Source: Chloroflexota bacterium
Lineage (GTDB): Bacteria > Chloroflexota > Anaerolineae > Caldilineales > Caldilineaceae
Reading direction: 5' to 3'
NCBI GenBank assembly: GCA_003577005.1
Contig: QEUW01000298.1
Span: 1-9,898 of the forward strand
DNA: 9,898 bases
The first letter of the stretch is position 1. The number at the start of each line of letters is the position of its first letter. The notes beneath the pieces are model-generated. The model was not told the DNA's origin. It made no database searches and worked only from the letters and a program-made list of their open reading frames with translations. A program made the translations under genes and the position numbers. Positions 1 to 7,800 of this stretch are shown here, in pieces.

Positions 1-699
1 GTTGCCGCCCCAGTCCAGCACAAACGGGTTCAGCCACGGGCAATCCTCATACGTGCGCGTCAGGTACTTGTACAGCCCATCGCTGTCGTTAGGCACGGTG
101 GTGTTGGTGAAGGTGTTGGCGCTATCACCCGCTACCAGCCGCTGGGCCAGGATCTCCAACAACTGGCCGCCCATCACCGCCAGCCACCACTCCTCATCGT
201 TCTCCACGCGCCGGATGCCTTCGCCAAAGTCCACGGTGTAGACATCCCGTTCCTTGCAGTAGGCGATATTGTTGCCGCCGTTCTTGAGCTCGTGGCTGCG
301 CAAGCGAATCTCGCCAAAGCCACAGCACTCGATATAGCACGGCGCGCCCATCTCCACCGGCACGCCTGGCCCACAGATCGTCAGCGGCAGCCCGTCCACA
401 GGCTCGCCCGCCGCCGTCCCAGCCGGAGCGACATAGGTCAAATAGGCTCGCTTCTCTTTGATGTGCGTCGCCTTGCGGTAGCCGATCCACCGCAGCGCCG
501 CCTCAACCGCGTCCAGACCATGAAAGAGCATCATGATCTCGTCGTCGGTACACTTGTCGAACAGCGGCGGGCAACACCCCCACTGGTTGCCGAACACGGA
601 GAGCGGCAGCCCACGACTGTCGATATTGCCACCCTGCCCGTTGTAGTTGTACTGCATCGCCACGGGTTCCGACCCGTACCCCATCCACTGCCCACGCAT
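1..699 (-). CDS. Probable phage major capsid protein (HK97-like), N-terminal 233 residues, C-terminus beyond the left edge
   Basis: The reading frame is open from the ATG at 699 to the window edge with no stop, giving 233 residues, so the gene is cut by the window. A Shine-Dalgarno-like GAGGGGG lies just upstream of the ATG. The call rests mainly on context: it directly follows the head maturation protease on the same strand, where tailed phages normally place the major capsid gene. It also rests on the look of the protein, which is soluble with no signal peptide or membrane segment. A WWLAVMGGQLLEILAQRLV helix (about residues 171-189) precedes a GDSANTFTNTT...DSDGLYKYL stretch (about 191-213), a pattern I associate with HK97-fold capsid proteins. 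Nine cysteines (42, 43, 50, 109, 121, 125, 126, 148, 220) are unusual for a capsid protein. It could instead be another head protein. Partial CDS status is certain; function is moderately supported. Confidence 0.6.
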   Translation of the reverse strand, partial: MRGQWMGYGSEPVAMQYNYNGQGGNIDSRGLPLSVFGNQWGCCPPLFDKCTDDEIMMLFHGLDAVEAALRWIGYRKATHIKEKRAYLTYVAPAGTAAGEPVDGLPLTICGPGVPVEMGAPCYIECCGFGEIRLRSHELKNGGNNIAYCKERDVYTVDFGEGIRRVENDEEWWLAVMGGQLLEILAQRLVAGDSANTFTNTTVPNDSDGLYKYLTRTYEDCPWLNPFVLDWGGN

Positions 700-713
700 A
701 ATAGACCCCCTCA

Positions 714-748
714 CCTTCTACGTTCCACGTTCCACGTTCTACGTTCTA
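714..748. repeat. Heptamer tandem repeat CGTTCYA, four units plus one degenerate unit
   Basis: Four adjacent 7-bp units (CGTTCCA at 721 and 728, CGTTCTA at 735 and 742) are preceded by a degenerate CCTTCTA at 714. The array fills most of the 54-bp gap between the stop of the protease gene and the start of the capsid-like gene. It would be transcribed in the minus-strand operon just upstream of the capsid ribosome-binding site. Short heptanucleotide arrays of this general kind (STRR) are known from intergenic regions of some bacteria, notably cyanobacteria. The role here is unknown. Confidence 0.85.
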
Positions 749-753
749 CACTC

Positions 754-2148
754 TTACCCCTGCTTGCCCAGCCGCTGCTCTCTGGCCTTGCGCGCAAAGG
801 CGCTTTCGTTCTGCACGTCGGGCACGGCAGACCCACGGCCAGCCGGGCGCACGCCCACCTTGATCGTGCTGGCCGGTTGCTTTGGCTTCTCCGCATCGTA
901 CTGCCGGTAACGAGCCTGGTCGTCCTGCTCCAGCTTCGCCAGCCGCTCACTCAGTGCCGCCGCCCGCGCTTCGAGATCCGCAGCCAGCGCATCGATCCGC
1001 CCCAGCGCCTCACTCACCCGCTGCTCAAAGGCCGCCGACGCCTGCTCAAAGCGATCCGTGATTCCTCGATGATTCACGACTTGCCCGGTAATCTGCTCGA
1101 TGGCCTCCGCATCCAGTTCGTACATAACGGGATCATCACCCTCACCCTGGACGCCTTCGCCACCTTCCGCCACATCCTCACCGGCGCCTTCGCCCTCGCC
1201 AGCCGCAACGGTGCGCGTCACCGCCCCGGCCAACGCCCGGTTCGCCTCTCCGATGCGCTCTTGCAGTTCATCCACAAGCGCATCATCCCCCAACAACTCC
1301 TTTGCGATCTCCCTGTCTTTTTCGGTCATGGTTCGCCCCATTACGATATTGCCGGTGTACCAGGCCGCACAATCCTGATTCCGCGCAATGCTGTAACCCA
1401 ACAACTGCCCATCGTGCGTCATGGGCAACTTCACCCCATCAGCCACCTCGACAAGTTGCGGCTTGCCAAAGTGATTGAACTCGATACTGCCGCCCCAAAA
1501 GCCATCCGTATCCGCCGCCAGCGTGCGAGCTGCCGCCTCTGCAATCGGATCGCCCTGGGTAAATTCGTACAGCCCCACCAAGAGCTTGTCTTCCCGCCAG
1601 ATGTGGCGCAACACACCCACCTGCGATTTGTCGCCGCCCAGGTGCAGCAAGTTGACATACTCCGAACCGTCGCCCTTGAACCGTTCGACGAAACTGTCAA
1701 ACAACTGCCGGCTGTCGAGGATGCCCATCTTATTGACAGTAGCCGTGCAGAGCACCGAGCAGCCCACCCAACGCCCGTCGCTGGTCTGGCGCGCCCGGAG
1801 GGCACCCGCGCCGCTCCAGCCGCGCAATTCGCTGTCCTCGCCGTCGTCGGCATCCTGGAACTCGACCACCACGGCCACCGGATCGCCCACGGTCACGGCA
1901 TCCCCGTCAACCGTCACCGGCCACCGCCACAGACGCCCCGCCGAGATGGTGATGGCGAACAACTCCCCGCCGTCGTAATACAGGTCCTGCAACCAGTGCC
2001 ATTGATTCCAGTCGTCCGGGTCCCGCTCGTTGATTGCTTTGTTCACTTGCGACCAAACCTGCTCAAACGCAATCGTCCGCTCTGTCGCCGGCTTTTGCTC
2101 ACCCCGACGCACACCCAACGCTTGCAAAAACTTTGACCGAATGCTCAT
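754..2148 (-). CDS. Phage head maturation (prohead) protease with C-terminal scaffold-like coiled coil, 464 aa
   Basis: Phage prohead serine proteases cleave the scaffold and capsid propeptide during head assembly. Residues 46-95 have the look of the N-terminal region of phage proteases (a WPVTVDGDAVTVGDPV stretch at about 76-91). Residues 163-227 carry the core: LLHLGGDKSQVGVL with candidate catalytic His169, then GFWGGSIEF with candidate nucleophile Ser221. These match the His/Ser pattern of HK97-type proteases. A Gly/Glu-rich low-complexity linker (about 315-340) leads to a helical, heptad-rich segment (about 362-412) that may act as a fused scaffold, and then a basic tail. The frame stays open upstream to 2307. 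The ATG at 2148 is preferred because of the strong AAGGGGGTGA ribosome-binding site just before it, and because the upstream extension shows no family features. The capsid-like gene follows 54 bp downstream. I see no portal gene upstream. Confidence 0.78.
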   Translation of the reverse strand: MSIRSKFLQALGVRRGEQKPATERTIAFEQVWSQVNKAINERDPDDWNQWHWLQDLYYDGGELFAITISAGRLWRWPVTVDGDAVTVGDPVAVVVEFQDADDGEDSELRGWSGAGALRARQTSDGRWVGCSVLCTATVNKMGILDSRQLFDSFVERFKGDGSEYVNLLHLGGDKSQVGVLRHIWREDKLLVGLYEFTQGDPIAEAAARTLAADTDGFWGGSIEFNHFGKPQLVEVADGVKLPMTHDGQLLGYSIARNQDCAAWYTGNIVMGRTMTEKDREIAKELLGDDALVDELQERIGEANRALAGAVTRTVAAGEGEGAGEDVAEGGEGVQGEGDDPVMYELDAEAIEQITGQVVNHRGITDRFEQASAAFEQRVSEALGRIDALAADLEARAAALSERLAKLEQDDQARYRQYDAEKPKQPASTIKVGVRPAGRGSAVPDVQNESAFARKAREQRLGKQG

Positions 2149-2150
2149 GC

Positions 2151-2160
2151 TCACCCCCTT
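2151..2160 (-). promoter_or_regulatory. Strong Shine-Dalgarno that sets the protease start
   Basis: On the minus strand AAGGGGGTGA lies 2 nt before the ATG at 2148, close to the ideal AAGGAGGTGA. Counting from the GGGGG core, the spacing to the start codon is about 5 nt. It selects this methionine over in-frame upstream starts reaching 2307. Confidence 0.75.
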
Positions 2161-2173
2161 CAGAATGTATAGC

Positions 2174-2250
2174 GGGTGCGACCAACAGAGTCCCAAAGGC
2201 CCATTACCACGGCAGAGGACAATCACACCCGTTTGCGTTGCGTCGCACCC
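2174..2250. repeat. Inverted repeat GGGTGCGAC / GTCGCACCC spanning 77 nt
   Basis: The arms at 2174-2182 and 2242-2250 are perfectly complementary over 9 bp. The structure lies in the probable leader of the protease transcript, with its near arm 26 nt from the start codon. The overall length is tRNA-like, but no T-arm or anticodon stem can be formed on either strand, so it is not a tRNA. It could be a long-range leader structure or two half-sites for a DNA-binding protein. Confidence 0.5.
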
Positions 2251-2256
2251 CGTAGA

Positions 2257-2268
2257 TAAACAATACCA
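2257..2268 (-). promoter_or_regulatory. 12-mer TGGTATTGTTTA, candidate promoter or operator element of the head module
   Basis: On the minus strand this 12-mer lies about 110 nt upstream of the protease start. It differs by one base from TGGTATTGCTTA upstream of the divergent plus-strand gene. Its placement ahead of both gene sets in matching orientation suggests a shared promoter or regulator element. No matching -35 was found. Confidence 0.3.
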
Positions 2269-2445
2269 CACCGCGCAGGGCGCCAAACGGACATTTGCTA
2301 ATCTCATCTATCCCGGCGTGCCACAGGCGCGCCAGCCGTCAAGGCATTTGGACGATCCATGCGTAGGGCCGCTGCGACCCCGTCTCGTCGAGCCTCTCGT
2401 CTCCACCTGCAATGCGCCTTGACCGCTGGCTTGCCCCTGTGGCGC

Positions 2446-2457
2446 TGGTATTGCTTA
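2446..2457 (+). promoter_or_regulatory. 12-mer TGGTATTGCTTA, candidate promoter or operator element of the plus-strand module
   Basis: Plus-strand counterpart of the 12-mer at 2257-2268 with one mismatch, lying 60 nt before the ATG at 2518. Nearby TTGACC (2419-2424) and TTGCCC are not at a convincing distance for a standard promoter, so this remains a candidate. Confidence 0.3.
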
Positions 2458-2464
2458 GAGATGG

Positions 2465-2503
2465 TTTTTTTCTCTCTCTATCAACCTTTTCTCTTCTTTC
2501 CTT
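2465..2503 (+). other. Pyrimidine-rich tract in the leader of the acidic-tail gene
   Basis: A run of T and C broken only by an A at 2480 and AA at 2483-2484, beginning with seven T and a CTCTCTCT stretch, in otherwise GC-rich DNA. It ends at the GAAAGGA ribosome-binding site of the gene at 2518. No hairpin precedes the T run closely enough to call an intrinsic terminator. It may be an unstructured leader that eases ribosome loading. Confidence 0.5.
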
Positions 2504-2517
2504 GAAAGGACCACACC

Positions 2518-3009
2518 ATGAAGCAACTCAAACCCACACAATCGCTTGACTCACTCTGGCCTTCTCGCTTCCTCAAACCCTATCACCTGCTGGACAACGG
2601 CATGAGCGAGATCACCGACACAATCAAGAGCATCGTCATGGAGGAGACAGAACCCCGGCCCGACCAGAAGCGCCTGGCGCCCGTGCTCTACTTCGAGCGC
2701 ATCAAAACGCCTTACCTGCTCTCGGCCAAGACCGACCGCGATACGTTGCAGAACGTCTTTGGCGTGCGTCAGGTCGGGCAACTTATCGGGCTGCGCATCA
2801 CCCTGCACGTCACCGAATGGCAACGTCGCGCCGTCCTGCGCATCAAGCCCGTGCGTCCGCCCGCGATGCAAACCCTGACCACAGCTGACACCGACAGCGG
2901 TGGCGATATCGTCGAGGACACCGACATCCACGACGAGGAGAACAACATCACTAACGAGGAGGGTGATAACACCGACGACCAGGACGACAACGCCGACAAC
3001 CAGGAATAA
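2518..3009 (+). CDS. Conserved-type phage protein of unknown function with acidic C-terminal tail, 163 aa
   Basis: The start is the ATG 7 nt after AAAGGA (2505-2510). Residues 18-112 follow a pattern I recognise from small uncharacterised phage proteins near replication genes: a FLKPYHLLDNG entry, a beta-strand LYFE (about 57-60), a KTDRDTLQNVFG helix, and GLRITLHVTEW ending in RIKPVR. The predicted beta-rich core could be an OB-like fold, but that is inference. Residues 114-163 contain no Lys or Arg and about 18 Asp/Glu, forming a disordered acidic tail. The tail resembles that of single-stranded-DNA-binding proteins in charge, but it lacks the DDDIPF-type tip of bacterial SSB. Another possibility is a DNA-mimic or protein-docking tail. 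It is the first gene of the plus-strand module. A real gene with high confidence; molecular function unknown. Confidence 0.75.
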   Translation: MKQLKPTQSLDSLWPSRFLKPYHLLDNGMSEITDTIKSIVMEETEPRPDQKRLAPVLYFERIKTPYLLSAKTDRDTLQNVFGVRQVGQLIGLRITLHVTEWQRRAVLRIKPVRPPAMQTLTTADTDSGGDIVEDTDIHDEENNITNEEGDNTDDQDDNADNQE

Positions 3010-3063
3010 GACAACACGACGTCAGCGATACCAAGACCGCCAGATCACAGGAGCACACACACC

Positions 3064-3231
3064 ATGTATGACATTACTTTCGTCATCGACGGGATGACCG
3101 TCATCACTACCGTACAAGCAGACAGCGAGGACGAGGCGCGGCAGAAGCTGATCGATGAGGTTCGCCGCGCCGTCAAGGATGCCGATCCAGTGATCCTCAC
3201 AGTGGTCAGAACGACCGCCCACAACGCATAA
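3064..3231 (+). CDS. Small hypothetical protein, 55 aa
   Basis: ATG at 3064 with AGGAG at 3049-3053; stop TAA at 3229-3231. The protein has a beta-strand pair (YDITFVIDGMTVITTVQA, residues 2-19), an acidic-then-basic amphipathic helix (about 20-39, SEDEARQKLIDEVRRAVKDA) and a final strand PVILTVVR. This beta-beta-alpha-beta layout is compact and plausible as a folded domain. The pattern of a short two-strand hairpin followed by an EDEARQKL helix recurs in small phage and plasmid proteins of unknown role. It follows the acidic-tail gene by 54 bp and is followed by an intrinsic terminator, so the two probably form one transcription unit. Function not recognised. Confidence 0.72.
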   Translation: MYDITFVIDGMTVITTVQADSEDEARQKLIDEVRRAVKDADPVILTVVRTTAHNA

Positions 3232-3247
3232 CTGTAGAACACGGCAC

Positions 3248-3280
3248 GCAGGGCGCGTCTCCGCGCCCTGCTTTTTATTT
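3248..3280 (+). terminator. Intrinsic (rho-independent) terminator or attenuator
   Basis: A perfect 10-bp stem GCAGGGCGCG (3248-3257) / CGCGCCCTGC (3262-3271) with a TCTC loop is followed at once by TTTTTATTT. This is textbook terminator structure for plus-strand transcription. It lies 16 bp after the stop of the 55-aa gene. The next ATG is at 3295 and its ribosome-binding site GGAG (3281-3284) touches the T tract, leaving no room for a promoter in between. Confidence 0.9.
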
Positions 3281-3294
3281 GGAGAATCATCACC

Positions 3295-3972
3295 ATGCTA
3301 TACCAACCGCAACCCGAACAGATTCGCTCTCTCATCCAGCGCGCCGCCAATCGCTGGCCCCACCTGATCGCCCAACTCGAAAGAGCTGAGCAAATCCTGA
3401 TCGACGGCGACATCTTTGCCGGCAGCAACTGGTTTGTCTACAAGCAGGCAGCAAGTGCGGACTACTACACAGTTTGTACTGACACAGACAAACGTGGCTG
3501 CTCCTGTGAGGAATACCAATGCGCCACCCCCACCGAGGGGCGGCAGTTCTGTTCACACATGCTGGCCGTCAGCGCCTACATGGAAATCCTGCGTATTCAC
3601 CTATCCGAACGCATCAACGGCAGCGATACAGAGCACGGCGTAGCCACCCGGCTCAAGAACCCGCGCAATCAGTACCTACTGCGCGTAGGCTCGACCAACC
3701 AGATCAAGTCAGAGGACAGGCGCACCCACTTCTACACCCGCTGGACCCAGCGCGGGCAAACCTTCGCAAGCGACGCTGATGCCATCACCTTCGCTTGCTG
3801 GCTGGCAAAGGCCGAACCGCTGCCTGATCCCCATCGCTTTGACTACGGTGCGCCCTTGCCGGCCCAGATCCCGCCAGCCAGCTCTACATGGACACGGAGC
3901 CAGTGGAGCCATTATCTCCATACCGGAGAGACGCCGACTGTTGCCGCCGCACGGACCGCCCTCGCCGGCTAA
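3295..3972 (+). CDS. SWIM zinc-finger protein, 225 aa
   Basis: The start is the ATG 10 nt after GGAG (3281-3284). The protein contains a clear SWIM-type zinc-binding signature, CxC...CxH: Cys69-Ser-Cys71, then Cys86-Ser-His88. It lies in the sequence GCSCEEYQC...GRQFCSHMLAV. SWIM domains are found in SWI/SNF ATPases, MuDR transposases and MEK kinases and are thought to bind DNA or protein; in bacteria they often travel with SNF2 helicases. The N-terminal 60 residues include an FVYKQAASADYYTV strand pair leading into the finger, as is usual. Residues 120-225 have no recognised domain. The SNF2-like methyltransferase-helicase lies three genes downstream on the same strand, so a partner role is a reasonable inference. 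Expression probably relies on read-through of the upstream terminator or on a promoter I could not see. Confidence 0.82.
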   Translation: MLYQPQPEQIRSLIQRAANRWPHLIAQLERAEQILIDGDIFAGSNWFVYKQAASADYYTVCTDTDKRGCSCEEYQCATPTEGRQFCSHMLAVSAYMEILRIHLSERINGSDTEHGVATRLKNPRNQYLLRVGSTNQIKSEDRRTHFYTRWTQRGQTFASDADAITFACWLAKAEPLPDPHRFDYGAPLPAQIPPASSTWTRSQWSHYLHTGETPTVAAARTALAG

Positions 3973-4008
3973 GTCACAGATTGCCATTCCACATTCAGGA
4001 GCTTTGCC

Positions 4009-4584
4009 ATGCCACCAACTACACCCCGTTTCGCCAACAGCCAGACCAGCGCCCACGCTCTCGGCCTGGCCTGCGACACCACTCACCTCTACTATGCTTC
4101 GATGGCCGACGCACCCAACGCCTGCAAGTCGATGTGGGCATCCATCGTCGGCAACAACAGCAAGATTTACTGCTCACCGTGGGCGCCGCGCACCCTGGTC
4201 GGGAAAGAAGGCATCAAGTCCATTTATCAACCGCTACCGGGTAGCTCCTACACACACCTGATTGCCATGACGCGCACACCCGAACTGCTGATCGTCACCG
4301 ACCCTACCGCGGCCGGCATCAGCGACCCGGCCCAGCGTCAGGCGCTGCTCGATGCCCACATGCCCGACCTACTCATGCGCTTCACCAGTCTGCTCAACGC
4401 CCACACTGACACGCCCGTCTTACTCGACTGGGCAGCCGACCTATGGGATGCCGCCCTGGCCGAATACGCCGTCATGCCGCTCGAAACCTTCGGCGACTGC
4501 CTGGCCGCCTGGACCGTCGAACTTACCTACGACTGGACCGCCCTCGTCGCCCACCTGCTCCGGCAGACCATTCTCACGCTCTGA
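4009..4584 (+). CDS. Hypothetical protein, 191 aa
   Basis: ATG at 4009 with AGGAG at 3997-4001 (7-nt spacing); the stop TGA at 4582-4584 overlaps the ribosome-binding site of the next gene. The N-terminal third is polar with scattered aromatics and cysteines (22, 39, 55, 164). A strand LLIVTDPTAAG (about 93-103) follows. The C-terminal half (about 106-190) looks all-helical and rich in Ala, Leu, Trp and Asp (LLDWAADLWDAALAEY at 138-153). I see no signal peptide, membrane span or known motif, and I do not recognise the family. The close spacing to the SWIM gene upstream (36 bp) and the small gene downstream (7 bp) points to one operon. Confidence 0.72.
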   Translation: MPPTTPRFANSQTSAHALGLACDTTHLYYASMADAPNACKSMWASIVGNNSKIYCSPWAPRTLVGKEGIKSIYQPLPGSSYTHLIAMTRTPELLIVTDPTAAGISDPAQRQALLDAHMPDLLMRFTSLLNAHTDTPVLLDWAADLWDAALAEYAVMPLETFGDCLAAWTVELTYDWTALVAHLLRQTILTL

Positions 4585-4591
4585 GGTTGAC

Positions 4592-4795
4592 ATGACCAAA
4601 GCAATCTACGCGATTCGATCACTACCCGACCCACACGGCGCACCCCGGTGGTACGAGGTAGAAGTGTGGCGCAACGGACACTACCGTCGCTATGTCGTGC
4701 GAGCGCCAGGCAATCGACGTCCACACGGATTTATTTCGATGTACAGCTACGAGCGCGCATCACGCCTAATGCTGTCGCAAGTCTCTAGTCTCTAA
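4592..4795 (+). CDS. Small basic hypothetical protein, 67 aa
   Basis: The start chosen is the ATG at 4592, which has GAGG (4583-4586) 5 nt upstream overlapping the previous stop. The same frame is open further upstream, but that stretch is a shadow of the 191-aa gene. The protein is Arg-rich (about 10 Arg in 67 residues) with strands AIYAIRSLP, RWYEVEVWRNGHYRRYVVR (19-37) and an aromatic SMYSYERASRLM helix start. A small beta-sheet nucleic-acid-binding protein would fit the charge, but this is inference and the family is not recognised. It is tightly coupled to the gene before it (7 bp) and 22 bp before the methyltransferase-helicase gene. Confidence 0.62.
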   Translation: MTKAIYAIRSLPDPHGAPRWYEVEVWRNGHYRRYVVRAPGNRRPHGFISMYSYERASRLMLSQVSSL

Positions 4796-4817
4796 CCTAT
4801 CTGAAAGGATCACAACC

Positions 4818-7800
4818 ATGCGTATCGCCGCAGTGGAGAAGCTCGGCTATTACCCCACGCCGGCCCACACGCTCTCACTCATCGCCCAAGCCCTTACCGT
4901 CCCTGCTCACACCAACAGCCCTGTGCGCCTGCTCGATCCGTGCGCAGGGAAGGGTGAGGCGCTGGCCCACATCACACACCACCTGCGCCAACAAAACGCC
5001 AACGTGCGCAGCTACGGCATTGAACTCGCAGACGCACGAGCACCCATCGCTGCCCAGGCGCTGGATCATCTGCTGCAAGCAGACTACCGGGATGTGAATA
5101 TGTCTCAGTTTGGTTGGGGTCTGCTGTACTTGAACCCACCCTACGACTTTGAGGCAGGCAACGTGGGCGCGGCCAAGAACCGCCAGGAGTACACCTTTCT
5201 GCGCAACACGTTCAACCGCCTGCAAAACGGTGGCGTGCTGGCCTACCTGGCGCCCATCCAGCTCCTCGCGCAGGAGAAGGTTTGTCGCGTGTTGGCCGCC
5301 AACTTCGACCGTCTCTCCGTCTGGCGCTTGCCCGACGATGAGTTCGACCAGTTCGACCAGATCGTGATCTTCGGCATCGCCCGCGACAAACCAGAACCCA
5401 ACGAGGAGATGCAACGCCTACTGCACAGCTACAGCCTGGAGAACCTGCCGCCCTCGCTGGCCGACTTCGACCTACCGCCTTATCCTATCCCAGCCTCACC
5501 CGTGCCCGATGATAAGCTGATCTTCCGCCGTCTGTCGCTCAGTTACGAGAAAGTGATAGCCGTTGCAGCCGCCAAAGGCGCGCACAGCACACCCCTCTGG
5601 CGTGACTGGACCAAGCCCGCCACCGAGGACGGCTTCCGCCCGGTTGTGCCCCTGCGCACCGGCCATGTAGCTTCGCTCATTTCGTCCGGCCAGATGGGCA
5701 CCGTCCATCTAGGCACGCTGGTCGCCAAAGGGCGTTGCGTCAAGGACACGGTTTATCTTGACGCCAGTGGCAACGAGGTCGAACCCGACGACCCCACCAT
5801 GAAGAGCAGCAAAGAACGGTTCATCACCCAGGTGCATACCCTCTCTGCTCAGGGCGAGCACGCGATCATCGAATCGGTCCCCGACATGGAATCCTTCCTA
5901 GCCGACCACGGTGCGGCCATCGCTCAAGCCATCGCCGGCAAATACCAACCGCTCTACAGCGAACCCACCGCCGAGGAATGGGCGCACGTCTCTCGCCTCA
6001 TGCGTCACAAGCGCCTGCCTGGTCGCAGCGAGGGCGGACTGCTGCCGGCGCAGAAACACGTTGCCATCGCCGCCGTGCGCAGTCTCAAAGCACAGGGCTG
6101 GACTGATGTCATAGGGGAACAGGGCACCGGGAAAACCTGCACATCGCTGGCCGCTCTCGACCTCGCCAACGCTTACCCCGCCATCGTTCTCTGCCCCTCG
6201 CACATGACCGAGAAGTGGGCAAGAGAGGCCCGCGACGTCATTCCCGGCGTCCACGCCCAGGTCATCAACTCACTGACTGACCTGCAAGCCTTTGTCGAGC
6301 GTTACCGGCCAGGCGACAAGGCTGTCGCTGTGCTTTCCAAAGAGAAAGCCAAGTTGGGACCAGGCTGGAAAGTGTCCGTCATGTGGCGACCGCGCCGCAT
6401 CGTTGTAGAGCGAGACTATTACGGGCGAGCTTTGGCGACTGCCGTGGTCAAGCTGCCGGCTTGCCCTACCTGCGGCGCTTTCGTCTGCGACAAGGAAGGC
6501 GTGCCCCAGCGCAACGCACCGGCCAAGCCGGTCAAGTGCAGTGAGTGCAATCAACCGCTCTACGAGTTCCACGGTTTTCGCCGCTGGCCCATCAGTGACT
6601 ACATCAAGCGGCGCCTGCGAGGATTCTTCAAAACGTCCATCTGTGACGAGTTCCACCAGTTCAAGGGCGCGTCAACAGACCAGGCAGAGAGCTATCATCA
6701 CCTGGTACTGTCTACCAAGTACACGCTCAACCTGACCGGCACACTCTTTGGCGGCAAGTCCACCGATCTCTTTTCGCTGCGCTACCGCATCGATCCGAAC
6801 GTACGCAAGGACTATGCCTTTGATGATGCCCAGCGTTGGGCCGAGCACTATGGTCGTCTCGAACGCACCTTCAACCGCAACGATGAGGATCTCGACTACG
6901 GGGCATACAACGCCAAACAGCGTTACGTGGTCAACACCAAAGAGATCCCTGGCGTCTCCCCGGCCATCTTCGGTCGCCTGCTTAACTCCTGCATCTTCGT
7001 GCGCATCACTGACCTGGGCTATGCCTTGCCCGCCTACAAGGAGGTAATCACTCGCATCGACATGTCGAAGGGGCAAGCCAGGCAATACAACAAGCTAAAC
7101 GACACACTCTACAGCGTCATCGCGCAGGGAATGGGATGGAGCGTAGACCCGGCAGATCGACAGAAGGCACGCGCCATGCTGTCCGTCTGGCTGCAAACCT
7201 GCCTCAGCCGTCCAAACGCCTGCTTCCGCTCCGAGACCGTCCACTGGACCATCGGCGGCGAGCGCGTGCCCTTCACCACCCGACCGGACGACAGAGAAAC
7301 CATGCGCCTGGCGCAGATGGACATCGGCCTAAACGACGAGGGAGAGGCGCCCTTTGTTCTCCATCCCATCAACCGCGAACAGCCCAAAGAGCAAGAGCTG
7401 ATCCGCCTGGCCCAAAGCGAAATCCGCCAGGGGCGCAAGATCATCCTCGGCGTCAGACAGACCGGAACCAGGGACATCCAGCCCCATCTCCAGTCCATCC
7501 TTGCCCAAGCCGGCATCCGCGCCGTCATCCTGCCCGACTCGCTGCCCCCGGCCAAAAGGGAAGCCTGGATCGACGCACGGGTGCATGACATCGATGTGCT
7601 CATCACCAACCCCCGCAAGGTGGAGACGGGGCTCGACCTCATCAAGTTCGCTACCATCATCTGTTACGAAGTAGAGTATAGCCTCTACACGCTGTGGCAA
7701 TTCATGCGCCGGGTGTGGCGGCTGGGCCAGACCAAGCCGGCCAAGGTGATCTTTCTCGTCTACCAGCACACGCTCGAAGAATCGGCCCTTGCTCTCATCG

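Larger units (their letters stand above)
2149..2517. other. Divergent intergenic region between the head module and the plus-strand module (no gene recognised)
   Basis: These 369 bp separate two divergently transcribed gene groups and should hold the promoters for both. I see no credible gene and no convincing sigma70 -35/-10 pair. What can be seen is a 9-bp inverted repeat with a 59-nt spacer (2174-2182 and 2242-2250), a 12-mer present once in each orientation (2257-2268 and 2446-2457), and a T/C-rich tract (2465-2503) that ends at the ribosome-binding site of the next gene. A regulatory role such as a lytic/early switch is inference from layout alone. Confidence 0.5.

Noticed and set aside
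292..2136. A 614-residue open frame on the plus strand
   Set aside because: It lies antisense to the protease and capsid-like genes, is rich in Arg, His and Pro as expected from a shadow of GC-rich coding DNA, and has no ribosome-binding site or recognisable domain.
2174..2250. A tRNA gene on the minus strand, suggested by a 9-bp terminal stem and 77-nt length
   Set aside because: No GTTCRA T-loop, T-stem or anticodon stem can be formed in the right places.
2149..2307. N-terminal extension of the protease frame up to 2307
   Set aside because: The 53 extra residues show no family feature, and the strong Shine-Dalgarno sits directly before the ATG at 2148.
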